Positions 32,904 to 40,749 of a DNA stretch of 52,327 bases are shown piece by piece. The notes under the pieces are model-generated. The model searched no databases. It saw only the letters and a program-made list of their open reading frames with translations, and was not told the DNA's origin. The stretch is from NCBI GenBank assembly GCA_900555045.1, contig USJW01000019.1:1-52327 (forward strand). Direction: 5' to 3'. The stretch's first letter is position 1. Every line of letters begins with the position of its first letter. A program made the position numbers and the translations under genes. Origin of the DNA: an uncultured Clostridium sp. (GTDB taxonomy: Bacteria > Bacillota > Clostridia > Lachnospirales > Lachnospiraceae).

Positions 32904-35089
32904 AACCCGGAACATACCTGCAAAACCGTTACGAGATCGTGGAGCAGATCGGCGTGGGAGGAATGTCCTACGTCTACAAGGCCCAGTGCCACACCCTAAA
33001 CCGGCCGGTGGCCATCAAGGTGCTGAAGGAGGAGTTCGCCTCCGACGAGGTGTTCGTGGGCAAATTCAAGATGGAAGCCCAGGCTGCGGCCAGGCTGAGC
33101 CATCCGAACATCGTGAACGTCTACGACGTGGTGGACGACGGCGCCATGCACTACATAGTAATGGAGCTCATCGACGGCATCACGTTAAAACAATACATTG
33201 AGAAAAAAGGTCAGCTGGAGACCAGGGAGGCCATCGGCATCTCCATCCAGGTGGCCCAGGGAATCGCCGCCGCCCACGAGCAGCACATCATCCACCGGGA
33301 CATCAAGCCCCAGAACATGATTATCAACCGGGACGGCAAGGTGAAGGTGGCTGATTTCGGCATCGCCCGCGCGGTGTCCTCCCAGACAATGAACGCCCTG
33401 GCGGTGGGCTCCGTCCACTATATTTCGCCGGAGCAGGCCAAGGGGGAGCTGTGCGACGCGCGCAGCGACATCTACTCCTTCGGCATCACCATGTACGAGA
33501 TGGTGACGGGCCAGGTGCCCTTCAACGGGGACAACACCGTGTCCGTGGCCCTGGCGCACTTGGAGGAGCCGGTGCCCCCGCCCAGCCAGTTAAACCCCGA
33601 CGTGGGGCTGGCCATGGAGCAGATTATTCTCAAGTGTGTCCAGAAGAAGCCGGAGCGCCGCTACGCCAGCGTAGCCGCGGTGATCGCGGATTTGCGAAGG
33701 GCGTTAGTCAACCCGGAGAGCGACCTTTTGGGCGCGGCGAGCGTGTCCTCGGACGACATGGGACAGACCAAGACCATGAGCCCGGAGGAGATGTTAAAAA
33801 TCCAGGAGGGCAGCCGTCTAAAGCGCAGAAACCCGGAGAATGATTCCGACGGTGAGGCGGAGCCGGAGAGCAAGGGCTCCCAGAAGGGAAAAGGCGCCTC
33901 CCGCAAAAATGCCCCCAAGGGGCACAGAAAGCAGGGCGGCGGCAATGACCGCGGCCGCGGGGACGACGTGAGCGCCCAGTTTGAGAGGATCATCACGGTG
34001 ATCGGCATCGTGGCCGCCGTGCTCATTGTGGCGGTGGTGCTGTTCGTGTTCTCCAGGCTCGGCGGGCTGTTTAACTTAGGCAGCGGCGAGCACCGCACCA
34101 AGGCGCCCACGGTCACCGAGGCCTCCGCGCCGGAGGTGACGATCACCAACGACCAGGTCTACATGCCGAGCGTCCTGGGAATGCCTCAGGACATGGCGGA
34201 GGCAAAATTAAAGGACAACTCCCTTGTGATGAAGGTCACAGGTTCGGAATACTCGGACAACTACGCGGAGGGCCAGGTGATGGCCCAGGAGTACGACGCC
34301 GGGGCGGTGGTGAAGAAATGGGACACCGTGGGCGTCACGATCAGCAAGGGAAGCGACCGGGTGGATCTTGCGGGGCTGAACCTGACATCCATGACCGGCG
34401 GGGCCGCCAAGGCACTGCTGGAGGAAAAAGGCCTCACGGCCGAAATTAAACCGGAGAACAGCGACACCGTGGCTAAGGATACGGTGATCCGCTACCAGCC
34501 GGATACCGCCAAGGTGGGCGACAGCGTGACGCTGTTCGTCAGCCAGGGACCCAAGGTGGTGGAGGGCCGCGTGCCCAAGCTGGTGGGCCAGCCCCAGGAG
34601 GCGGCGGCAGCGATGCTGGCGGCGGTGGGACTGCAGCCGGGCGAGGTGGCAACGGAGATTAGCGACGCGATCCCCGCAGGGCAGGTGATCACTCAGGACG
34701 TGGTTGAAGGGACGATTCTGCCGCCCGGCACGCCGGTGAACTTTGTGGTCAGCGCAGGCCCTGAGGGAACACTTCAGGAGACCGACGGGGACGACCGCTA
34801 CTATCTGGGATCCATTGACACCACCTGCAACCTGGGCAATTACATCGGCCCGGCTTCCCAGACCAGCAGCGCCCGCATCTCCATCCGCCTAAAGCAGATG
34901 GTGGACAACCGCGCGGAGTACGTGACGCTCATTGAGCCGCGCACGATCACGGGCAGCCAGACCATTCCGGTCTCCATCTCCAGAATCAAGGGACGCTGGG
35001 GCGTGGACACCGGCGAGGTGGAGGTGGTGGACGTGACCCACAACCAGGTGATCGAGTCCTACACGATCTCATTTTTCCCGGTGGAGTAG
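32897..35089 (+). CDS. prkC: PASTA-domain Ser/Thr protein kinase (PrkC/Stk)
   Basis: Membrane kinase that senses cell-wall fragments or lipid II and controls growth, division and germination. Of 730 residues, the kinase domain covers 12-270, with glycine loop GVGGMS (19-24), Lys41, HRD at 133-135, DFG at 153-155 and the SPEQA motif. A basic/acidic linker (about 280-360) precedes one membrane helix at about 365-388. Outside are three PASTA domains at roughly 421-487, 489-553 and 555-624, then a C-terminal domain of about 105 residues with no motif I recognise. The cytoplasmic linker has several Thr/Ser, including TKTMSPEE, plausible autophosphorylation sites. Confidence 0.95.
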   Translation: MLKPGTYLQNRYEIVEQIGVGGMSYVYKAQCHTLNRPVAIKVLKEEFASDEVFVGKFKMEAQAAARLSHPNIVNVYDVVDDGAMHYIVMELIDGITLKQYIEKKGQLETREAIGISIQVAQGIAAAHEQHIIHRDIKPQNMIINRDGKVKVADFGIARAVSSQTMNALAVGSVHYISPEQAKGELCDARSDIYSFGITMYEMVTGQVPFNGDNTVSVALAHLEEPVPPPSQLNPDVGLAMEQIILKCVQKKPERRYASVAAVIADLRRALVNPESDLLGAASVSSDDMGQTKTMSPEEMLKIQEGSRLKRRNPENDSDGEAEPESKGSQKGKGASRKNAPKGHRKQGGGNDRGRGDDVSAQFERIITVIGIVAAVLIVAVVLFVFSRLGGLFNLGSGEHRTKAPTVTEASAPEVTITNDQVYMPSVLGMPQDMAEAKLKDNSLVMKVTGSEYSDNYAEGQVMAQEYDAGAVVKKWDTVGVTISKGSDRVDLAGLNLTSMTGGAAKALLEEKGLTAEIKPENSDTVAKDTVIRYQPDTAKVGDSVTLFVSQGPKVVEGRVPKLVGQPQEAAAAMLAAVGLQPGEVATEISDAIPAGQVITQDVVEGTILPPGTPVNFVVSAGPEGTLQETDGDDRYYLGSIDTTCNLGNYIGPASQTSSARISIRLKQMVDNRAEYVTLIEPRTITGSQTIPVSISRIKGRWGVDTGEVEVVDVTHNQVIESYTISFFPVE

Positions 35090-35097
35090 CTTAGTAT

Positions 35098-35976
35098 ATG
35101 ACAGGTAAAATTGTAAAAGGTATCGCAGGATTTTATTATGTGCACGACGGAAAACGCCGGCTCTACGAGTGCAAGGCAAAGGGCGTTTTCCGCAACAAAA
35201 AGATTAAACCCCTGGTGGGGGACGACGTGGAGTTCACCGTGCTGAGCGAGGAGGAGGGAACCGGCAATATCGACCGGATCCTGCCGCGAAAGAACGCTCT
35301 GGTGCGCCCGGCCGTGGCCAATGTGGACCAGGCCCTGGTGATCTTCTCCATCACGCACCCGGCGCCGAACTTAAACCTTCTGGACCGCTTTCTGGTGATG
35401 ATGGAGACGCAGCAGGTGCCCGTGGTGATCTGCTTTAACAAGGTGGATCTGTGCGGCGAGGAGCTCATGGAGCAGTACGGGGACATCTACCGGAAGGCGG
35501 GCTACGAGGTGGAGTTTATCAGCACCTACGACAAGCGCGGTCTGGACCGGGTGAAAGAGCGGATGCGCGGGAAGACCACGGTCCTCGCCGGCCCCTCCGG
35601 CGTGGGCAAGTCCTCGCTGACCAACGAGCTGCATCCCCAGGCCTCCATGGAGACCGGGGACATCAGCCGGAAGATCGAGCGCGGCAAGCACACCACCCGC
35701 CACTCCCAGCTGTTTCTGATCGGCGAGGGCACCTTCATGATGGACACCCCGGGCTTCAGCTCCATGTACGTGGAGGATATGGAGGCGGGGGAGCTAAAGG
35801 ATTATTTCCCGGAGTTTGCCGCCTTCGAGGACGAGTGCAAATTTTTGGGCTGCGTCCACGTGGGAGAGAAGGTCTGCGGCGTGAAGGAGGCCCTGCGCCA
35901 GGGAAAGCTGGCCGAAAGCCGCTACGAGAATTACCTCCTGATGTACCAGGAGCTGAAAAACAAAAGGAGATACTGA
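35098..35976 (+). CDS. rsgA: Ribosome small-subunit GTPase RsgA
   Basis: Circularly permuted GTPase that checks late 30S assembly; 292 residues. An N-terminal OB-fold RNA-binding domain (to about 70) is followed by the permuted G motifs: G4 FNKVDL near 118-123, G1 GPSGVGKSS at 165-173 and G3 DTPGFSS near 219-225. The C-terminal zinc site is C-x4-C-x-H-x5-C in DECKFLGCVHVGEKVCG (about 244-260). RsgA is a known phosphorylation target of PrkC in Bacillus, which fits its position eight bases after prkC. Confidence 0.96.
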   Translation: MTGKIVKGIAGFYYVHDGKRRLYECKAKGVFRNKKIKPLVGDDVEFTVLSEEEGTGNIDRILPRKNALVRPAVANVDQALVIFSITHPAPNLNLLDRFLVMMETQQVPVVICFNKVDLCGEELMEQYGDIYRKAGYEVEFISTYDKRGLDRVKERMRGKTTVLAGPSGVGKSSLTNELHPQASMETGDISRKIERGKHTTRHSQLFLIGEGTFMMDTPGFSSMYVEDMEAGELKDYFPEFAAFEDECKFLGCVHVGEKVCGVKEALRQGKLAESRYENYLLMYQELKNKRRY

Positions 35977-35977
35977 C

Positions 35978-36640
35978 ATGTATATTTTAGCGCCGTCTGT
36001 GCTGGCCGCAGACTTTGGAAAATTGGCGGAGGATACGTTAAAAGCCGAAAAGGGAGGAGCGAGGTATGTGCATCTGGATGTGATGGACGGGGCGTTTGTG
36101 CCCAGCATCTCCTTCGGGATGCCGGTGATCGCCTCCCTTCGCGGGTACACGGACATGGTGTTCGACGTCCACATGATGGTGGAGGACCCGGGACGCTACG
36201 TGGAGGATATCCGGGCGGCCGGGGCGGACATTATCACCGTTCACCAGGAGGCCTGCAGGCACCTGGACCGCGTGATCAACCAGATCAAGGCCACCGGGGC
36301 GAAGGCAGGTGTGGCGCTCAACCCGGCGACCCCGGTGGAGACGCTGGACTGCGTTTTGGATCAGGTGGACATGGTGCTCGTGATGTCGGTGAACCCGGGC
36401 TTTGGGGGCCAGAAGTTTATCCCCTATACCTTAAAGAAGGTGGAAGCCCTGCGCAGGCGCTTTGACAGCCTGGGACTGACCACGGACATCCAGGTGGACG
36501 GCGGCGTGAACAAGGACACCATCCGCCCGTTAATCGAGGCGGGGGCCAACGTGCTGGTGGCGGGTTCTGCCGTGTTTAAGGGCGACGTGACAGCCAATGT
36601 GGAAACATTCATGAATATTTTTAAGGAATATGAGAGATGA
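35978..36640 (+). CDS. rpe: Ribulose-phosphate 3-epimerase
   Basis: Interconverts ribulose-5-phosphate and xylulose-5-phosphate in the pentose phosphate pathway; a TIM barrel of 220 residues that uses a divalent metal. The family segments are HLDVMDGAFVPSISFGMPVI near 28-47, FDVHMMVEDP near 62-71, MSVNPGFGGQKFI near 135-147 and VDGGVNKDT near 173-181. These include the catalytic Asp pair. AAAGGAGA precedes the ATG, which is one base after the rsgA stop. The last codon overlaps thiN. Confidence 0.97.
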   Translation: MYILAPSVLAADFGKLAEDTLKAEKGGARYVHLDVMDGAFVPSISFGMPVIASLRGYTDMVFDVHMMVEDPGRYVEDIRAAGADIITVHQEACRHLDRVINQIKATGAKAGVALNPATPVETLDCVLDQVDMVLVMSVNPGFGGQKFIPYTLKKVEALRRRFDSLGLTTDIQVDGGVNKDTIRPLIEAGANVLVAGSAVFKGDVTANVETFMNIFKEYER

Positions 36641-37287
36641 GACGATGTCTGGTAATCACCGGCGGAACCATTGACCTGGATTTCGCCGGGTCTTTTTTGA
36701 AGAGGGAAACATTTGACAAGGTGATCGCCGTGGACGCCGGTTTGGAGCGGGCCATGGCCTTGGGGCTGGTGCCCGACATGGTGGTTGGGGACTTCGACAC
36801 CGTAAAGCCGGAGGTTTTGGAGCGCTTTCGCGCCATGGAGCACATCATCTGGGACGTGCATCAGCCGGAGAAGGACGAGACGGACACGGAGCTGGCGCTC
36901 ATGAAGGCCCAGGCCATCGGCAGCGACGAGATCGCCGTGCTGGGGGCCACCGGCGGCCGCGCGGACCACATGCTGGGGAACATCCACCTTCTGTACCCCT
37001 GCCTCCAGAAGGGCATCCACGCCTGGATCGCGGACCCGCAGAACAAGATCTACCTGATCGACGGGTCCAGGGAGTTTCGCAGGAAGGAGCTCTGGGGGAA
37101 ATACATCTCCTTTTTGCCCCTGACGGAGCAGGTGAACGGGATCACGCTGGAGGGCTTTAAATATCCGCTGTACGAGAAGGATATCGAGATCGGAACCAGC
37201 CTGTGCATCAGCAATGAGCTGGTGGGGGAGACCGGCCGGATCGATTTTACGGACGGGGTGCTGATCTGCGTGGAGTCCCACGACTGA
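36637..37287 (+). CDS. thiN: Thiamine diphosphokinase
   Basis: Converts thiamine to thiamine diphosphate with ATP; 216 residues. The diagnostic sequences are MVVGDFDTVKPE near 47-58, QPEKDETDTELALMKA near 74-89 and GATGGRADHMLGN near 99-111; the Asp residues bind Mg-ATP and the pyrophosphate. ATG 36637 overlaps the rpe stop (ATGA). It closes the priA-to-thiN operon; no strong terminator is visible behind it, only a short repeated CTGACTGGACTGG segment. Confidence 0.94.
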   Translation: MRRCLVITGGTIDLDFAGSFLKRETFDKVIAVDAGLERAMALGLVPDMVVGDFDTVKPEVLERFRAMEHIIWDVHQPEKDETDTELALMKAQAIGSDEIAVLGATGGRADHMLGNIHLLYPCLQKGIHAWIADPQNKIYLIDGSREFRRKELWGKYISFLPLTEQVNGITLEGFKYPLYEKDIEIGTSLCISNELVGETGRIDFTDGVLICVESHD

Positions 37288-37341
37288 CTGGACTGGTCAA
37301 AAAATACGAAACTGGTTATTTATAACACTCCACTTGCGTGC

Positions 37342-37417
37342 TAATATAGGGGACAGCAGAGGGGATAGCCGGTGATCCCCCGGTATCAACGAAAAACGTA
37401 AGAGGAGTGACGAGAGT
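37342..37417 (+). promoter_or_regulatory. Possible structured leader before ECF S-component gene
   Basis: A weak -10-like TAATAT lies at 37342-37347. Downstream, GGGGAT (37361-37366) can pair with ATCCCC (37375-37380). Alternatively GATA(G)CCGG (37364-37372) can pair with CCGGTATC (37380-37387). The two helices exclude each other, which is what a regulatory switch needs. I do not recognise a known riboswitch class, and no terminator T-run is present. Confidence 0.3.
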
Positions 37418-38035
37418 ATGAAATCATCCAGTGTGAGTGTATCAAAACATGAGGCGGCCGCTGGCCGCAATTATAAAATCGCGTTGACGGGCCTGTTTGC
37501 GGCGCTGTCCTACGTGGTGTTTACCTTCCTGCAGATCAAGATAACCCTTCCGGGCGGGGACGCGACCTCCATCCATTTGGGCAACGCGGTCTGTGTGCTG
37601 GGAGCCCTTTTGATCGGCGGAGTTTACGGCGGAATCGGCGGCGCCATCGGCATGACCATCGGGGATCTGCTTGATCCCATCTACGTGCTGTACGCGCCCA
37701 AGACCTTCCTGTTAAAGTTCTGCATCGGCTTTATCACCGGCTTTGTGGCCCACCGCATGGGAAAGATCAACGAGACAAACGACAAGGCGCGGGTGCTTCG
37801 CTGGGTGATCGCTGCGGCGGTGAGCGGCCTGCTGTTCAATGTGATTTTTGATCCGCTGCTCGGCTACTACTACAAGCTGTTAATCATTGGCAAGCCGGCG
37901 GCGGAGCTGGTCTTAAAGTGGAACATCGCCTCCACCTCCATCAACGCGGTGACCTCCGCCATCGCCTCGGTGGTGATCTACATGCCGCTTCGCAGCGCGC
38001 TGATAAAGAACGGCATGTTCGCAAAAATAAAGTGA
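37418..38035 (+). CDS. ECF transporter S-component, probably vitamin B6 or related
   Basis: Substrate-capturing membrane subunit of an energy-coupling-factor importer, 205 residues with about six hydrophobic helices from residue 20 on. The start of the fold (ALTGLFAALSYVVFTFLQIKITLP) and the following IHLGNAVCVLGALLIGGVYGGIGGAIGMTIGDL are typical of S-components. The shared ATPase/EcfT module is not in this window, as expected for a group II system. A pyridoxal-kinase-like gene follows after 17 bases, which suggests a pyridoxine or pyridoxal carrier (PdxU type), though hydroxymethylpyrimidine or thiamine is possible with thiN upstream. AGAGGAG lies ahead of ATG 37418. Confidence 0.8.
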   Translation: MKSSSVSVSKHEAAAGRNYKIALTGLFAALSYVVFTFLQIKITLPGGDATSIHLGNAVCVLGALLIGGVYGGIGGAIGMTIGDLLDPIYVLYAPKTFLLKFCIGFITGFVAHRMGKINETNDKARVLRWVIAAAVSGLLFNVIFDPLLGYYYKLLIIGKPAAELVLKWNIASTSINAVTSAIASVVIYMPLRSALIKNGMFAKIK

Positions 38036-38052
38036 GTGGGAGAATCTCTTGC

Positions 38053-38889
38053 ATGAGTGCGTTTCATCAGAAAAAAGTAGCAATGATCAATGATTTATCG
38101 GGGTATGGCCGCTGTTCGCTGACAGTGGCTATTCCCATTTTATCCGCCATGAAGGTGCAGTGCTGTCCGGTGCCCACCTCCATCCTCTCTAACCACACCG
38201 GCTTTCCGGTCTACTTCTTCGACGACTACACGAAAAAGCTGCCGGAGTACCTGGAAAAATGGGGGGAGCTGGGGCTCACCTTCGACGGCATCGTGAGCGG
38301 CTTTCTGGGCTCCCAGGAGCAGATTCAGATCGTGAAGGAGATGATCGGGCGCTTTAGAGGGCCCGGGACCAAGGTGGTGATCGATCCCATCATGGGGGAC
38401 AACGGAAAGCCGTACGCCACCTACACCGGACAAATGTGCGAGGGCATGAAGGAGTTGGTGGGCCTGGGCGACGTGGTGACCCCCAACCTGACCGAGGCCT
38501 GCATCCTGACCGACCGCCCCTACCGCAGGGAGGGCTGGAAATTCGAGGAGCTCCTTACGCTGGCGGGGGAGATAAAAGCCCTGGGCGCGCGCTCGGTGGT
38601 GATCACCGGCATCGTGCAGGGAAGCTTTTTGGCCAACTTTGTGGCGGAGGAGGGGCGGGAGCCCGTGCTCTGCCGGACGAAGCGCGTGGGCAGGGAGCGG
38701 CCCGGAACCGGAGATGTGTTCTCCTCTGTGGTCAGCGCGGCCGTGGTCCGGGGAATGCCCCTGGAGACGGGTGTGCGGCTGGCATCCTCCTTTGTGAAGG
38801 AGTGCATCCGCAGGTCCGAGGAGCTTGAGATCCCGGTGGAGAACGGCGTGTGCTTCGAGGAGCTGATGGGAATCCTGACCAGAGTGTGA
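38053..38889 (+). CDS. pdxK: Pyridoxal/pyridoxamine kinase family protein
   Basis: PfkB/ribokinase-superfamily kinase phosphorylating vitamin B6 forms; 278 residues. The N-terminal MINDLSGYGRCSLTVAIPILSAM is typical of PdxY/PdxK. DPIMGDNGKPY near 115-125, VTPNLTEA near 140-147 and the catalytic GTGDVFSS near 220-227 (with the anion-hole Gly-Thr-Gly and base Asp) complete the family signature. I use ATG 38053 (MSAFHQKK); an upstream in-frame start at 37918 would lie within the S-component gene. The Shine-Dalgarno sequence is weak (GGGAGA, about nine to twelve bases upstream). It follows the S-component gene, forming an uptake-and-trapping pair. Confidence 0.88.
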   Translation: MSAFHQKKVAMINDLSGYGRCSLTVAIPILSAMKVQCCPVPTSILSNHTGFPVYFFDDYTKKLPEYLEKWGELGLTFDGIVSGFLGSQEQIQIVKEMIGRFRGPGTKVVIDPIMGDNGKPYATYTGQMCEGMKELVGLGDVVTPNLTEACILTDRPYRREGWKFEELLTLAGEIKALGARSVVITGIVQGSFLANFVAEEGREPVLCRTKRVGRERPGTGDVFSSVVSAAVVRGMPLETGVRLASSFVKECIRRSEELEIPVENGVCFEELMGILTRV

Positions 38890-39025
38890 GAAACGGCGCG
38901 GTTTGGGAATAAAATAGCGCGATTCCGGGAAAAATCGGCAAAAGGGGCTTTTTTTTCCAGAGGAAATGTTATATACTCTAAAGCAGTGTTGTGAAAATAA
39001 CATAAGGGAAATACAGGAGGAAACC

Positions 39026-40315
39026 ATGTTAGATTTAAAGTTTGTCAGAGAAAACCCGGATGTTGTAAAACAGAATATTAAAAATAAATTCCAGGACAGC
39101 AAGCTGCCGCTGGTGGACGAGGTGATTGAGCTGGATGCCAAGAGCCGCGCAACCCAGAAGGAGGCCGATGACCTGCGCGCCAGCCGCAACAAGCTGTCCA
39201 AGCAGATCGGCCAGCTGATGGGCCAGGGAAAGAAGGAGGAGGCCGAGGCTGTAAAGCAGCAGGTAAGCGCCAACTCCGCGCGCCTGGCTGAGTTAGAGAC
39301 CTTGGAGGGCGAGCTGACCGAGAAGATCACCAAGATCATGATGACCATCCCCAACATCATCGATCCCAGCGTCCCCATCGGCAAGGACGACAGCGAGAAC
39401 GTGGAGGTGGAGCGCTTCGGCGAGCCGGTTGTGCCGGACTTCGAGATCCCCTACCACACCGAGATCATGGAGCGCTTCAACGGCATCGATCTGGACGCCG
39501 CCAGAAGAGTGGCTGGAAACGGCTTCTACTACCTGATGGGCGACATCGCCAGACTGCACTCCGCCGTGATCTCCTACGCCCGCGATTTCATGATCAACCG
39601 CGGCTTCACCTACTGCGTGCCGCCGTTCATGATCCGCAGCAACGTGGTGACCGGCGTGATGAGCTTCGCCGAGATGGACGCCATGATGTACAAGATTGAG
39701 GGCGAGGACTTATACCTGATCGGTACCAGCGAGCACTCCATGATCGGCAAATTCATCGACACCATCACCCCGGAGACCGAGCTTCCGCTGACACTGACCA
39801 GCTATTCCCCGTGCTTCCGCAAGGAGAAGGGCGCTCACGGCATCGAGGAGCGCGGCGTGTACCGCATCCACCAGTTTGAGAAGCAGGAGATGATCGTGGT
39901 CTGCAAGCCCGAGGACAGCCCCATGTGGTACGACAAGCTGTGGCAGAACACCGTGGACCTGTTCAGAAGCCTGGATGTCCCGGTCCGCACCCTGGAGTGC
40001 TGCTCCGGCGATCTGGCCGACTTAAAGGTGAAATCCGTGGACGTGGAGGCCTGGTCCCCTAGACAGAAGAAGTACTTTGAGGTGGGCAGCTGCTCCAACT
40101 TGGGCGATGCACAGGCGCGCCGCTTAAAGATCCGGGTGCAGGGCGAGGACGGCAGCAAGTACCTGGCTCACACCTTAAACAATACCGTGGTGGCTCCGCC
40201 CCGCATGCTGATTGCCTTCCTGGAGAACAATCTGCAGGCGGACGGCAGCGTGAAGATTCCGGAAGTGCTGCGTCCCTACATGGGCGGCATGAGCGTCATG
40301 GTTCCCAAGAACTAA
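39026..40315 (+). CDS. serS: Serine-tRNA ligase
   Basis: Class II aminoacyl-tRNA synthetase charging tRNA-Ser (and tRNA-Sec where present); 429 residues. The N-terminal long antiparallel coiled coil that binds the tRNA variable arm covers about 30-100. Motif 2 is FRKEKGAHGIEERGVYRIHQF near 265-285, and motif 3 appears in NNTVVAPPRMLIAFLENN near 380-397. ATG 39026 is preceded by AGGAGG at 39015-39020. The longer in-frame reading from 38966 is not supported. A TATACT at 38972-38977 may be its -10 box, but no good -35 is present. The gap is too short for a T-box leader, which some serS genes have. Confidence 0.97.
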   Translation: MLDLKFVRENPDVVKQNIKNKFQDSKLPLVDEVIELDAKSRATQKEADDLRASRNKLSKQIGQLMGQGKKEEAEAVKQQVSANSARLAELETLEGELTEKITKIMMTIPNIIDPSVPIGKDDSENVEVERFGEPVVPDFEIPYHTEIMERFNGIDLDAARRVAGNGFYYLMGDIARLHSAVISYARDFMINRGFTYCVPPFMIRSNVVTGVMSFAEMDAMMYKIEGEDLYLIGTSEHSMIGKFIDTITPETELPLTLTSYSPCFRKEKGAHGIEERGVYRIHQFEKQEMIVVCKPEDSPMWYDKLWQNTVDLFRSLDVPVRTLECCSGDLADLKVKSVDVEAWSPRQKKYFEVGSCSNLGDAQARRLKIRVQGEDGSKYLAHTLNNTVVAPPRMLIAFLENNLQADGSVKIPEVLRPYMGGMSVMVPKN

Positions 40316-40326
40316 GGAGAATGCGT

Positions 40327-40695
40327 ATGTTTAAATTCAATCATTTCAATTTCAATGTGCTGAACCTGGACAAGAGCCTGGCGTTTTACAAGGAGGCCCT
40401 GGGGATGACCCCGGTGCGCGAGAAGGAGGCTAAGGACGGCTCCTTTAAGCTGGTGTACTTAGGCGACGGCGTCAGCGACTTCACGCTGGAGCTGACCTGG
40501 CTCAAGGACCGCACGGAGGCCTACAACCTGGGCGAGTGCGAGTTCCACCTGGCCTTCCATGTGGACGACTACGAGGAGGCCCACAAGCGCCATGAGGCCA
40601 TGGGCTGCATCTGCTTCGAGAACCCGGCCATGGGCATCTACTTTATCACGGACCCGGACGGGTACTGGATTGAGATTGTTCCGGAGAGAAAGTAA
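40327..40695 (+). CDS. gloA: VOC-family (glyoxalase I-like) protein
   Basis: Small metalloprotein of the vicinal-oxygen-chelate fold, 122 residues, annotated in Clostridia as lactoylglutathione lyase or a relative. Two beta-alpha-beta-beta-beta modules are visible, with HFNFNVLNLDKSLAFYKEAL at the start and GIYFITDPDGYWIEIVPE at the end. Potential metal ligands are His6, Glu59, His76 or nearby, and Glu117. I prefer ATG 40327, seven bases after AAGGAGA, over ATG 40321, which abuts it. It follows serS by 11 bases. The true substrate is unknown, because many Clostridia lack glutathione. Confidence 0.85.
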   Translation: MFKFNHFNFNVLNLDKSLAFYKEALGMTPVREKEAKDGSFKLVYLGDGVSDFTLELTWLKDRTEAYNLGECEFHLAFHVDDYEEAHKRHEAMGCICFENPAMGIYFITDPDGYWIEIVPERK

Positions 40696-40720
40696 AATAA
40701 ATAGAGAGACAGACACCCCC

Positions 40721-40747
40721 CCCCCGCCAGATGGCGAGGGGTTTTTT
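40721..40747 (+). terminator. Rho-independent terminator after VOC gene, with poly-C tract
   Basis: CCCC.GCCA pairs with TGGC.GAGGGG around a short loop and is followed by six T (40742-40747). The stem's left side merges with a run of ten C (40716-40725), an unusual homopolymer in this otherwise mixed sequence. Confidence 0.8.
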
Positions 40748-40749
40748 GT

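Noticed and set aside
37288..37417. TPP riboswitch between thiN and the S-component gene
   Set aside because: CTGAGA and the distal conserved TPP aptamer pieces are absent.
38890..39025. T-box leader before serS
   Set aside because: The gap is only 136 bases and lacks the T-box sequence and a terminator hairpin.
38140..39384. Minus-strand open frame (414 codons) opposite pdxK and serS
   Set aside because: Covers two clear genes and their intergenic region; no family resemblance in the translation.
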